Source of the DNA: Bacillota bacterium
GTDB taxonomy: Bacteria > Bacillota > Clostridia > Acetivibrionales > DTU013
Assembly: GCA_023418915.1 (NCBI GenBank)
Contig: JAEZYU010000101.1
Coordinates: 1-26,208 of the forward strand
Length of the DNA stretch: 26,208 bases
Direction: 5' to 3'
Part shown: positions 15,083 to 23,825 of the stretch, piece after piece
Layout: every line of letters begins with the position of its first letter
Numbering within the stretch: position 1 is the stretch's first letter
The notes under the pieces: generated by a model
What the model was told of the DNA's origin: nothing
The model's input: the letters and a program-made list of their open reading frames with translations, nothing else
The model's database searches: none
Made by a program: the position numbers and the translations under genes

Positions 15083-17065
15083 ATGGCAATTGAGAAAATG
15101 ACATTGATAAAGATAGTGGGCTCAGTCGAAGATATGCATGAGATTTTGAAAAAGCTGGTGCTGAGTGAAAAACTGCATATCGATTTTGAACATACCGGCG
15201 CATTCGACAATAGCTATATAATCCATGAATTTGAGTCTGAGATATCCGTATCCCATGAGTACTCACCGGAGGATCTTGAGTCGGTTCAGAAGGACTGCGC
15301 TGAAATGGAGAGGTCGCTGGAGCTGCTCTATAAAGGGCTTGGAATCGAGCCGGAGATAGATAAGAAGGGTATTAGGGAAAAATACAGCATCACTGAGGCT
15401 AAGGAGGACCTGCTCAGACTTGAAGCTAATCTTGGACAAACAATAGGTGAGGTCAATGACAAGAAATCGATGATCGGAAAATACGATCAATTTAAAGAAA
15501 AACTCAAGGGAATCAAATACAGAGACATAGATTTAGACCGTATGGCGTCGCTTAACTATTTTGATTATGAGGTAGGCGCATTAGCCAGCGAAAATAGATA
15601 CCGTCTCAGGAAAAACTATGAGAACATCAGTGCGGTCATACTTAATATTGGAACGATCAAAGATTCTACAGAGGATCTGTTTATAATAGTATTTCCGAAA
15701 AAGTTCAGAGATGAGACAGAGAAGCTGCTCAAGTCGCTCAGCTGGGGCAGACTTGATATACCTGAGGGATTGGGCGGCAGCGTTTCTGATATGATCACAC
15801 AGTTGGAGGAGAGGATCGGAGATCTGGAAAATGAAGTCAAGGAGCTTGAAAAAGTACTCGCAGACAGAAAAAAGCAGGCCGTAAAGACCCTCAACAGAAT
15901 TTATTCAGCTGTTAAGCTTGAAAAAAGGATACTCAGGCTCGAACGCAGGATCGACTACATCGAAGGTACATTTGTTGTTGATGCGTGGATCAGGAAAAAG
16001 GACAGCCCACAGGTGCCGGAATTGTTCAAAACACTGAAAAACAAGGTCATGATAGAGGAGAGGGATATAAGCAGGCCTGAAAACAATATGATACCGCCGA
16101 CGCTGCTGAGGAACAACAGATTTTTCAAACCATTTGAATCTGTCATCAGACTGTATGGACTGCCTTCTTACTTCGAGATCGATCCCACGCCATTTTTTGC
16201 GATAGCGTTTTGCCTTATGTTTGGAATAATGTTTGGAGATATAGGCCAGGGGGCGGTATATTTTCTGGCCGGAGCTTTACTATGCCGGAAAAAGAAGATG
16301 GCTGCGGCCGGCCGCCTGTTGATGAGACTTGGCGGCAGTTCGATACTGTTTGGGTTTGTTTACGGCAGCTTTTTTGGTATGGAGCATACTGAGCTTGAAT
16401 GGCTGCCGAGCTTGATAGGCAAACCGCTTGATCCGCACAATATACCGCTGATCCTGATAGCAGGAGTGGTATTTGGAACAGTCGTACTGACGATATCCTT
16501 TGCTCTGGGCATCATTAACTCTCTGAGGAGGAGGGATATCGAAAGCGGTATATTCGGTAAAAATGGAGCAGCAGGCTGGATATTCTTCATCAGTCTTATA
16601 CTGGCGGCTGTATCTGTTACCGGAGTTGTTGCTCTGCCGATAGCTGTTCCGATATTATCGATGGTTATCAGTCTGGCGGTGATGCTGGCAAAGACTCCGC
16701 TGGCAGGACTTATCACAGGGAAGAGGCCTTTGATCCACGGATCTGTGGGCTCTTACCTGACCGAAAGCATCTTTGAAGGTGTAGAAACAATATTGGGAAC
16801 GCTGAGCAATGCGATCTCCTTTATCCGTGTCGGCGCTTTTGCGCTCAATCACGCAGGATTGTTTCTGGCATTTCTTGTGATGTCTGAAATGACGGATAAT
16901 ATAGTGCTCAAGCTGCTGATCCTTGTGCTGGGCAATATATTGATACTAACACTGGAGGGCTTGGTTGTGTTTATACAGGGACTCCGGCTTGAGTATTATG
17001 AAATGTTCAGCAAGTACTTCAATGGAGGCGGAATCGTTTTTAAGCCTGTAACAATCAATGATTGA
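15083..17065 (+). CDS. ntpI: V-type ATPase subunit I (a-like membrane stator)
   Basis: This 660-residue protein has an N-terminal cytoplasmic arm with coiled-coil stretches (about residues 1-350) and a C-terminal membrane domain of about seven to eight segments (about 370-650). The essential arginine of the ion channel is in LSNAISFIRVGAFALNHAG near residue 583. PTPFFAIAFCLMFGIMFGDIGQG is the classic first membrane motif. It makes the ion half-channels against the subunit K ring. The start abuts the stop of subunit C, with GGGGTG as RBS inside that gene. Confidence 0.93.
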   Translation: MAIEKMTLIKIVGSVEDMHEILKKLVLSEKLHIDFEHTGAFDNSYIIHEFESEISVSHEYSPEDLESVQKDCAEMERSLELLYKGLGIEPEIDKKGIREKYSITEAKEDLLRLEANLGQTIGEVNDKKSMIGKYDQFKEKLKGIKYRDIDLDRMASLNYFDYEVGALASENRYRLRKNYENISAVILNIGTIKDSTEDLFIIVFPKKFRDETEKLLKSLSWGRLDIPEGLGGSVSDMITQLEERIGDLENEVKELEKVLADRKKQAVKTLNRIYSAVKLEKRILRLERRIDYIEGTFVVDAWIRKKDSPQVPELFKTLKNKVMIEERDISRPENNMIPPTLLRNNRFFKPFESVIRLYGLPSYFEIDPTPFFAIAFCLMFGIMFGDIGQGAVYFLAGALLCRKKKMAAAGRLLMRLGGSSILFGFVYGSFFGMEHTELEWLPSLIGKPLDPHNIPLILIAGVVFGTVVLTISFALGIINSLRRRDIESGIFGKNGAAGWIFFISLILAAVSVTGVVALPIAVPILSMVISLAVMLAKTPLAGLITGKRPLIHGSVGSYLTESIFEGVETILGTLSNAISFIRVGAFALNHAGLFLAFLVMSEMTDNIVLKLLILVLGNILILTLEGLVVFIQGLRLEYYEMFSKYFNGGGIVFKPVTIND

Positions 17066-17094
17066 TGATATAACGAGGTGAAAGGGTGATAATT

Positions 17095-17544
17095 ATGCAA
17101 TTTATATTATTGGTACTGGCAATAGCTATATCGGCAGGAACGGTGATCTATGGCCGAAGGGCTATGAAACGAAACAAAAAGGGCAGTGTCAGGAAAGCAG
17201 TGCTGACTTCTGTCTCAGCATTCGGGCTTGTTATGATATCAATGATCGTACTGGCTGTATCCGGGTATCCTGTGTTTGCTGCAAACGGAACTGAGGCTGC
17301 TTCACAGACAGCTGCTGCAACGGGCATGTCCATGGGAGAAGGCTTCAAGTATCTTGCTGCTGCACTCAGCACAGGACTCGCAACTATCGGGACAGGTCTT
17401 GCTGTGGGCTCTGTTGGATCATCAGCTATAGGCGCAGTTTCCGAAGACTCATCGATACTCGGAAAAACACTGATATTTGTTGGTATGGCCGAGGGTATAG
17501 CCATATATGGAATGATAATCTCTATTTTGATACTGTTTGTGTGA
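17095..17544 (+). CDS. ntpK: V-type ATPase subunit K (proteolipid c)
   Basis: The protein has 149 residues from ATG 17095 (152 from GTG 17086, also possible). An N-terminal part with two membrane segments ends in a signal-like VFAANGTE. A standard c-subunit hairpin follows: FKYLAAALSTGLATIGTGLA and LIFVGMAEGIAIYGMIISI, with the ion-binding glutamate in MAEGI. Compared by eye with Na+-binding proteolipids, the conserved Gln of the first helix is replaced by Ser (GLAVGSVGSS) and the residue after Glu is Gly, so H+ coupling is likely. RBS is AAAGGG or GAGGTG; part of a repeat-end motif (ATAACGAGGTG, 17070-17080) overlaps it. Confidence 0.88.
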   Translation: MQFILLVLAIAISAGTVIYGRRAMKRNKKGSVRKAVLTSVSAFGLVMISMIVLAVSGYPVFAANGTEAASQTAAATGMSMGEGFKYLAAALSTGLATIGTGLAVGSVGSSAIGAVSEDSSILGKTLIFVGMAEGIAIYGMIISILILFV

Positions 17545-17571
17545 TATGTATGACCGTTCAGAGGTGTTGAT

Positions 17572-17880
17572 ATGAAATCATTTTTGATCAGCGACAAGCG
17601 TGACACATTGGTAGGAATGAGACTTGCCGGGATAGACGGTGTAGTTGTGCATACCCGGGAAGAGGTGCTCGATGCCATAAAAAAGGCCGTGAAAAATGAC
17701 GATATAGGCATTCTTATGATCACGGAGCAGCTTGTAGATCTGGTAAAGGATGAGGTAATGGAACTGAAACTGAGGAGACAGAAACCGCTGATAACAGAGA
17801 TACCCGGAAGGCATGGCAGTATACGCCCTCCGGACAGGATAACGGAATATATCAGAAACTCAGTGGGGATTCGTATATGA
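17572..17880 (+). CDS. ntpG: V-type ATPase subunit F (central stalk)
   Basis: This 102-residue protein has the family pattern: SDKRDTLVGMRLAGIDGVVV near the N-terminus, DIGILMITEQL in the middle and the end PLITEIPGRHG. It is a small Rossmann-like protein at the central shaft, attached to subunit D. ATG 17572 follows GAGGTGTTGAT. It lies 27 bp after subunit K and 10 bp before subunit E. Confidence 0.92.
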   Translation: MKSFLISDKRDTLVGMRLAGIDGVVVHTREEVLDAIKKAVKNDDIGILMITEQLVDLVKDEVMELKLRRQKPLITEIPGRHGSIRPPDRITEYIRNSVGIRI

Positions 17881-17890
17881 GGTGTATGTC

Positions 17891-18529
17891 ATGGTAACTA
17901 TTAATCAAAAATTGTCACTGTTCTCAAATTTATTACAGCGTTCCATAAATGAAGCATTTAAGCTTGATATGTACGATCTGCAGCAGGAGTACTCGACAAG
18001 GTTGAAAAGGAGCAAGGAAGCGGTTGATAGGGAAGCGGCAGATATTATCAGCAGAGCCCGCAAGAGAGCTGAATACGAAAGAGTGGAACAGAGCAGCAGG
18101 AACAACATGGAATTTAAGAAAGAGTATATGAGTGTCAAGGAGAAGTGCTTTTCCAGATTCATGGATCGTGTTGCTGATGAAATAGATAGATTTACAAGAT
18201 CTGACAGGTATAATGAGTATGTTATATCACTTGCAGGGAAGCTCAAATCATCAGGTCAGCTTCCGGACGGCCTTGTGATATATATGGCGGGACATGATAT
18301 AGATAAGCATGCTGATGCTGTCAAACAAAAATTACTGGAGCAAATGAAGATCGACATAGAGTTCAGAGCAGCTCCAGATAATATTATAGGCGGTTTTATA
18401 GCTGAGGATCCTGCAAACAAGGTCAGGCTGGATCTATCATTGTCAGCCTTGCTCGAGGACAATAAAGCTTATATAATGCAGGCGCTGTTTCAGGCGATAG
18501 AAACGGGTGATGTCAATGATATCCGATAA
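17891..18529 (+). CDS. ntpE: V-type ATPase subunit E (peripheral stalk)
   Basis: This 212-residue protein has a long N-terminal charged helix (about residues 10-110, with SRARKRAEYERVEQSSRNN) and a globular C-terminal half containing IDIEFRAAPDNIIGGFIAED, which fits the conserved GGFI segment of subunit E. ATG 17891 has GAGGTG at 17879-17884; the in-frame GTG at 17882 lies within that RBS. Its 3' end overlaps the next gene by 14 bp. In most related operons E stands before C and F, so its place right before A is unusual. Confidence 0.88.
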   Translation: MVTINQKLSLFSNLLQRSINEAFKLDMYDLQQEYSTRLKRSKEAVDREAADIISRARKRAEYERVEQSSRNNMEFKKEYMSVKEKCFSRFMDRVADEIDRFTRSDRYNEYVISLAGKLKSSGQLPDGLVIYMAGHDIDKHADAVKQKLLEQMKIDIEFRAAPDNIIGGFIAEDPANKVRLDLSLSALLEDNKAYIMQALFQAIETGDVNDIR

Positions 18530-20294
18530 AAATATGCAAGGGATAGTAAGACTTATAAACGGACCGGTCGTAAAGGGCACGAATATGGGCTCGTTCAAAT
18601 TGAATGAAATGGTCACCGTAGGAATGCACAAGCTCATAGGAGAGGTTGTATCTATAGATGGCGATGAGGCGACGGTACAGGTGTACGAAGAGACCGAAGG
18701 TCTGAAGGCAGGAGAATTGATATTCCGAACCGGAGGGCCTTTGTCGGTGACGCTTGGGCCGGGTATGCTGGGCAATATATTCGATGGTATCCAAAGACCG
18801 TTGGACAGGATAAACAGCATCAGCAAAAACTTTATTCCCGAAGGGATCGGGCTTATAACTCTTGATGATAATAAAGCATGGGAGACGCATGTCACAGTCA
18901 AGGCCGGAGATGAGCTCAGGGCCGGCATGGTATACGCAACTGTCCAGGAAACATCAAGCATCATGCACAAAGTGATGGTGCCTCCCGGTATAAGCGGTAA
19001 GGTTAAGCAGGTCAAACCTGACGGCAGCTATACGCTCAAGGATACTATTGTGGTCTTGGAGAAAACTTCAGGAGGCAATGCTGTTCTGACACTATCGTGC
19101 AAATGGCCTGTAAGACAGCCGAGACCTGTTGCAAAGAGGATCCCGATATATAAGCCCCTCATTACAGGGCAAAGAGTGATAGACAGCTTCTATCCGATAG
19201 CAAAAGGCGGAACGGTGGGGATCCCAGGAGGATTCGGCACCGGTAAGACTGTGACGCAGCACCAGTTGGCAAAATGGAGTGATGCCGACATCATTATTTA
19301 TGTTGGCTGCGGTGAGCGGGGAAATGAAATGACGGATGTGCTGGAGGAATTCCCGAAATTGGTGGATCCAAGGACCGGAAGGCCTTTGATGGAGAGGACC
19401 ATACTGATAGCAAACACATCCAACATGCCTGTTGCCGCCCGCGAAGCAAGCATATATACAGGGATAACGATGGCTGAGTATTACAGAGATATGGGGTATG
19501 ATGTTGCATTGATGGCTGATTCCACATCAAGATGGGCCGAAGCGCTGAGGGAGATATCAGGGCGTCTTGAGGAGATGCCGGCTGAAGAGGGTTATCCGGC
19601 ATATCTTCCGTCCAGACTTGCAGAATTTTATGAAAGAGCAGGTTGTTTTACCACTTTGGGAGGCCAGGAGGCGTCGATAACAGTAATAGGCGCTGTTTCA
19701 CCGCCCGGTGGTGACTTTTCAGAGCCTGTCACCGAAAACACTAAAAGATTTGTGACGGCATTCCTGGCTCTGGACAAGAAATTGGCTTATGCAAGGCATT
19801 ATCCGGCAATAAACTACCTTACCAGCTACAGCGGTTATTTTGTTATGCTCCATGAATGGCTGACAGAAAATATCGCACCCGACATGACAGAACTGCGTGC
19901 TAAGATGGTTAAGCTGCTGCAGGAAGAGGAGAGGCTCAACGAAATAGTACAGCTGGTAGGTGAGGATGTGCTTCCTAATGATCAGGCTCTTGTGCTGGAA
20001 ATCGCAAGGATCGTCAAGAGAGGCTTTCTTCAGCAGAATGCACTCCACAGTGAAGATGCATATACGAGCCTTAGCAAGCAGTATAAAATGCTCAAGGTCA
20101 TAGATTTGCTTTATGAGAACTCTTTGAGATGTATAAAAATGGGGATACCAATCTCTATGATCAGGGGTCTGGATGTAGTACAGCAGGTCCTGAGGATGAA
20201 ATACGATATTCCCAATGACAGGCTTGATATGCTCGATGAGCTGTGCAGCAGGATATCATCTGTTTTTCAGGAGTTGATCGCTAAATACGAGTAG
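18516..20294 (+). CDS. ntpA: V-type ATPase catalytic subunit A
   Basis: This 592-residue catalytic subunit carries the P-loop GGFGTGKT (about 238-245), YVGCGERGNEM, DSTSRWAEALREISGRL and the expected non-homologous insertion in the first third. It hydrolyses or makes ATP in the A3B3 head. Start choice: ATG 18516 with ACGGGTG 7 bp upstream; GTG 18507 or ATG 18510 in frame are also possible. The gene overlaps the end of subunit E, indicating translational coupling. The P-loop has GGFGTG where many relatives have GPFGAG; the nucleotide-binding Lys and Thr are kept. Confidence 0.95.
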   Translation: MISDKNMQGIVRLINGPVVKGTNMGSFKLNEMVTVGMHKLIGEVVSIDGDEATVQVYEETEGLKAGELIFRTGGPLSVTLGPGMLGNIFDGIQRPLDRINSISKNFIPEGIGLITLDDNKAWETHVTVKAGDELRAGMVYATVQETSSIMHKVMVPPGISGKVKQVKPDGSYTLKDTIVVLEKTSGGNAVLTLSCKWPVRQPRPVAKRIPIYKPLITGQRVIDSFYPIAKGGTVGIPGGFGTGKTVTQHQLAKWSDADIIIYVGCGERGNEMTDVLEEFPKLVDPRTGRPLMERTILIANTSNMPVAAREASIYTGITMAEYYRDMGYDVALMADSTSRWAEALREISGRLEEMPAEEGYPAYLPSRLAEFYERAGCFTTLGGQEASITVIGAVSPPGGDFSEPVTENTKRFVTAFLALDKKLAYARHYPAINYLTSYSGYFVMLHEWLTENIAPDMTELRAKMVKLLQEEERLNEIVQLVGEDVLPNDQALVLEIARIVKRGFLQQNALHSEDAYTSLSKQYKMLKVIDLLYENSLRCIKMGIPISMIRGLDVVQQVLRMKYDIPNDRLDMLDELCSRISSVFQELIAKYE

Positions 20295-20351
20295 GCAATT
20301 TGGATCAGTGAACTGAAGTGTTATAATATCAGAACTTAGGGATGGATGCGC

Positions 20352-21737
20352 ATGAGAAAGGAATACTTAAAGCTTGATAGGGTTGAAGGACCGCTTATCG
20401 TTCTTTCCAACGTAAAGGATGCCGCTTACGGAGAAATGGTGACTATAAAATTGGAAACCGGAGCTGTGAGAAAAGGAAAGATAATAATGCTCGACGGCAC
20501 GAGAGCTGTAGTTCAGGTATTTGAAGGCACCGCAGGCATATCGACAGATAATGCTGCTGTCGAGTTTATGGGTGAGCCTATGTCAATACCGCTGTCCAGA
20601 GAAATACTGGGCAGGATATTCAATGGAGCGGGTGAGCCTGTTGACGATGCGTATCAGATAGTGTCTGAGAACCGGCAGAACATAAACGGCCGGCCTATAA
20701 ATCCTGTGGCCCGCAAATATCCAAGAAATTTCATACAAACAGGCATATCGTCAATAGATGCATTAATGACACTTATAAGAGGACAGAAGCTGCCGATATT
20801 TTCTGGCAGCGGTCTGGCACACAATGAGTTGGCGTCACAGATAGTCAGACAAGCCAGGATAGAAGGAGCTGACAGCAGCAATTTCGCAGTGGTCTTCGGA
20901 GCGATGGGAGTCAGGCATGACGATGCGGACTTTTTTCTGAAGAGTTTCCAGAGGTCGGGAGTTCTGGAGCATGTGGTCATGTATGTGAATACTGCCGATG
21001 CGCCAATAGTTGAGAGAATATCGACACCCAGATGTGCGCTAACAGCTGCCGAATATCTGGCATTTGAGCATGATATGCATGTGCTTGTCATACTCACCGA
21101 CATGACCAGTTATGCAGAGGCATTGCGTGAGATATCATCAGCAAAGGGTGAGGTGCCGTCAAGGAAGGGCTACCCGGGATATCTGTACAGCGATTTGTCC
21201 ACCATATACGAAAGGGCCGGGATGCTGGAGGGCAGAAGGGGTTCGATTACACTCATTCCTATCCTGACGATGCCCAACGATGATATCACTCATCCAATAC
21301 CGGATTTGACCGGTTTCATAACTGAGGGACAAATCGTTCTGAACCGTGAATTGAACCAAAAGGGTATTTATCCTCCCACCGACATCCTTCCATCCTTGTC
21401 AAGGCTGATGAAGGACGGCATAGGAGCGGATTTTACAAGGGAGGATCATACAGACCTTTCAAGCCAGATCTTTGCAGCATATTCAAGGGTTCAGGATGTA
21501 CGTTCGCTGTCGCAGATAATAGGCGAGGAGGATTTGGGTGACACAGACAAACTCTATATGCAGTTTGGCAGAGAGCTGGAGGACAGGTTTATATCTCAAG
21601 GACTCAATGAAAACAGGAGCATCATTGAAACGCTGGATCTGGGCTGGGAGATCCTTTCTATACTTCCGCAGGAAGAGCTCGATCGTATAAGGACAGAGAT
21701 ACTTGAAAAGTATTATCGCAGGAACGGGGAGCAATGA
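20352..21737 (+). CDS. ntpB: V-type ATPase regulatory subunit B
   Basis: This 461-residue non-catalytic partner of A has the degenerate P-loop region IFSGSGLAHNELASQI, the VFGAMGVRHDDADFF segment and SYAEALREISSAKGEVPSRKGYPGYLYSDL. ATG 20352 was chosen because AGGGATGG (20338-20345) is well spaced for it; ATG 20346 in frame is too close. The 57-bp gap after subunit A is the second-widest visible break in the operon after the I-K boundary region and contains GAACTGAAGTGTTATAA, a remnant of the dispersed repeat end. Confidence 0.95.
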   Translation: MRKEYLKLDRVEGPLIVLSNVKDAAYGEMVTIKLETGAVRKGKIIMLDGTRAVVQVFEGTAGISTDNAAVEFMGEPMSIPLSREILGRIFNGAGEPVDDAYQIVSENRQNINGRPINPVARKYPRNFIQTGISSIDALMTLIRGQKLPIFSGSGLAHNELASQIVRQARIEGADSSNFAVVFGAMGVRHDDADFFLKSFQRSGVLEHVVMYVNTADAPIVERISTPRCALTAAEYLAFEHDMHVLVILTDMTSYAEALREISSAKGEVPSRKGYPGYLYSDLSTIYERAGMLEGRRGSITLIPILTMPNDDITHPIPDLTGFITEGQIVLNRELNQKGIYPPTDILPSLSRLMKDGIGADFTREDHTDLSSQIFAAYSRVQDVRSLSQIIGEEDLGDTDKLYMQFGRELEDRFISQGLNENRSIIETLDLGWEILSILPQEELDRIRTEILEKYYRRNGEQ

Positions 21738-21740
21738 TTT

Positions 21741-22358
21741 ATGGCAATAGCAGCAGCACCGACAAAAGCAAACCTCATCAAGGCCAGATCTGCACTTGCA
21801 CTGTCAAGGAAGGGGTTTGATCTGCTTGACAAAAAGAGGAATGTCTTGATCAGAGAAATGATGGAGTTGGTCGACAAGGCAAAGACCGTCCAGAATGACA
21901 TGTATACTGTAATCGCTGATGCATACCAGGCGCTGCAGGAGGCCAATATCATGATGGGACTTCTGGATGTGAATGATATTACCAACAGTATACCGGCAGA
22001 TGAGAACTTTGAGGTACTGCTCAGGAGCGTCATGGGGGTGGACATACCATCGGTAAAATACAAAAGCCAGGATATGATTCCTACTTATGGCTTCTATAAT
22101 TCAAACATTTCGCTTGACACAGCAAGGCAGAAATTTGTGGAAACACGATACAGGATATATGAGCTGGCTGAACTGGAAAACTCCATATTCAAGCTTGCCA
22201 AGGAAATAGAAAAAACAAATAAAAGAACAAATGCGCTTGAACATATCCAGATACCCAAATACAGGGAACAGGTCAAGTATATACAGGAAGTCCTTGAAGA
22301 GAAGGAGCGGGAGGATTTCTTCCGTCTCAAAAAGGTAAAAAAGAAAATCGGAACCTAG
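21741..22358 (+). CDS. ntpD: V-type ATPase subunit D (central shaft)
   Basis: This 205-residue protein shows the family start APTKANLIKARSALALSRKGFDLLDKK, shown here as APTKANLIKARSAL and GFDLLDKKRN, and a C-terminal helix rich in Lys/Glu with REDFFRLKKVKKK. It forms the rotating coiled-coil shaft inside A3B3. The gap to subunit B is 3 bp, with GGGGAG as RBS inside that gene. It is the last gene of the operon; I see no strong terminator in the next 115 bp (22359-22474). Confidence 0.93.
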   Translation: MAIAAAPTKANLIKARSALALSRKGFDLLDKKRNVLIREMMELVDKAKTVQNDMYTVIADAYQALQEANIMMGLLDVNDITNSIPADENFEVLLRSVMGVDIPSVKYKSQDMIPTYGFYNSNISLDTARQKFVETRYRIYELAELENSIFKLAKEIEKTNKRTNALEHIQIPKYREQVKYIQEVLEEKEREDFFRLKKVKKKIGT

Positions 22359-22474
22359 CTGCCTGCAAGAGCACCGCATTATGTATCGGGCATCCTCTCT
22401 GATTCATACGGACTCAGTTACCAACATCCCTTTTTAGTAAAACATTTTTTTCCCTGACAAAAACATTTCTTTGC

Positions 22475-22503
22475 TTGACAAATCCAAGATATCGTGGCAA
22501 AAT
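22475..22503 (+). promoter_or_regulatory. Possible promoter of the ABC exporter unit
   Basis: TTGACA (22475-22480) is clear; the best -10 after 17 bp is the weak CAAAAT (22498-22503). Confidence 0.45.
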
Positions 22504-22509
22504 ATCTCA

Positions 22510-22625
22510 AAAGAGAGTATGCTTAAGGGCGAAAGTCCGAGCAGCATAGGGGCACAGCCCTACACGCCGGGAGCATAACCCTGCGGAGTCGCTTTTTATA
22601 AGTGACTTTGCGGGGTTCTTATTAT
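22510..22625 (+). ncRNA. Structured leader RNA with terminator, possibly ykkC-like
   Basis: Successive hairpins can be drawn: GGGC-GAAA-GTCC near 22528-22539, TAGGG/CCCTA near 22547-22563, and GGG/CCC near 22570-22582. A strong terminator follows: CCCTGCGGAGTCGCTT against AAGTGACTTTGCGGGG, ending TTCTTATT (about 22580-22623). Sequence blocks GTCCGAG, then a hairpin, then ACACG-CCGGGAG-CATA-ACCC and GGAG resemble the ykkC (guanidine-I and relatives) riboswitch layout. However, several consensus bases differ and the first stem is very short. A regulated leader for the ABC operon is likely; the ligand class is a guess. Confidence 0.5.
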
Positions 22626-22670
22626 GTTAAGGAAGTTTGCTTGATTGACGCCTTGATTTTAAAGGGGGAC

Positions 22671-23729
22671 ATGGAGTTGGGAGATATAAAATCAGAAACA
22701 GCAATAAGAGTTGTAGCTCTTAATAAAGTTTTTAAAACAAAGATTAAAAGAGAAGGCTTCGGCTCAAGCATTAGATCACTTGTAAAGCCGGAATATAAAG
22801 AGATACATGCGGTTCGGGGGATTGATATGGAAGTGATGAGAGGTGAACTGCTTGCCTTTCTTGGGCCGAATGGAGCCGGAAAATCTACTACGATCAAAAT
22901 GCTTACTGGCATACTGAGCGCTACATCCGGCAACATTTCTGTTCTCGGGTTCGATCCTCAGAAGCAGCGAAAGGATCTTTCATTCAGGATAGGCAGTGTG
23001 TTTGGACAAAAATCACAGCTCTGGTTTCATCTGCCGCCCATGGACAGCTTCAGGCTCCTTGGCGCCATTTATGAACTGGACTCGAATATACTTGACAGGA
23101 GGATAGGCGAGATCACTGAGCTTTTTGAGATCGGTGAACTTATGGATACACCTGTCAGGAAGCTATCACTTGGTCAGCGCATGAGATGTGAATTTGCGGC
23201 GTCTATCCTGCATAAGCCCGAGATAATATTCCTTGATGAGCCTACTATAGGATTGGATGTTATTGTTAAGCAGAAGATCAGGGAACTGGTATCACGCCTA
23301 AATAAAGAAGAAAAAACGACGATATTTCTGACCAGTCATGATATAGGCGATGTTGAACAGCTTTGCAGCAGAGCAGTCATCATCAATCATGGCAGAATAG
23401 TTATGGACAGTACTGTAAAGGCTTTGAAATATGGCTATCTCAACAGGAAGATAATTGATGTGAAGTTTGATTCTGTTACTAACAAGAGCGTGCTCGAAGG
23501 CTTGAAGGTAATTAAAAGCAAGGGTTCTTCAATGAAAATTGAAGTCGATGAAAAGAAAGAAAGCATACAGGACATCATGGTTCGGCTAATGCAGGCAGGT
23601 GCTATCATTGATGTGACTATCACAGATATACCTATGGAGAAAATAATCGCCGATATTTACAGGGACAGGGGATTAGTGGGTTCGCCTGTTGGAGAGACAC
23701 ACCAGTGTGATTCAAAACCGGATGAATAG
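22671..23729 (+). CDS. ABC-2 exporter ATP-binding protein
   Basis: This 352-residue ATPase has Walker A GPNGAGKST (65-73), Q-loop FGQKSQ (Q113), signature LSLGQ (165-169), Walker B IIFLDEP with E190, and switch histidine H223 (TSHDI). A C-terminal extension of about 100 residues follows. Length and the N-terminal part before the Walker A fit the group of uncharacterised ABC-2 ATPases that pair with two DUF990-like permeases (COG4586 type). The start is ATG 22671 with AAAGGGGG just upstream; the longer frame would begin inside the leader terminator. It is the first gene of a three-gene operon. Confidence 0.88.
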   Translation: MELGDIKSETAIRVVALNKVFKTKIKREGFGSSIRSLVKPEYKEIHAVRGIDMEVMRGELLAFLGPNGAGKSTTIKMLTGILSATSGNISVLGFDPQKQRKDLSFRIGSVFGQKSQLWFHLPPMDSFRLLGAIYELDSNILDRRIGEITELFEIGELMDTPVRKLSLGQRMRCEFAASILHKPEIIFLDEPTIGLDVIVKQKIRELVSRLNKEEKTTIFLTSHDIGDVEQLCSRAVIINHGRIVMDSTVKALKYGYLNRKIIDVKFDSVTNKSVLEGLKVIKSKGSSMKIEVDEKKESIQDIMVRLMQAGAIIDVTITDIPMEKIIADIYRDRGLVGSPVGETHQCDSKPDE

Positions 23730-23825
23730 TCAAGGGTAAATAGGACAAGAGAGAACAGGGCCGGACAAAACAGCTCAGGGGAAACAGAACAATTTAGGAT
23801 AACAACAACGGAAAGGAGAGCTGAG

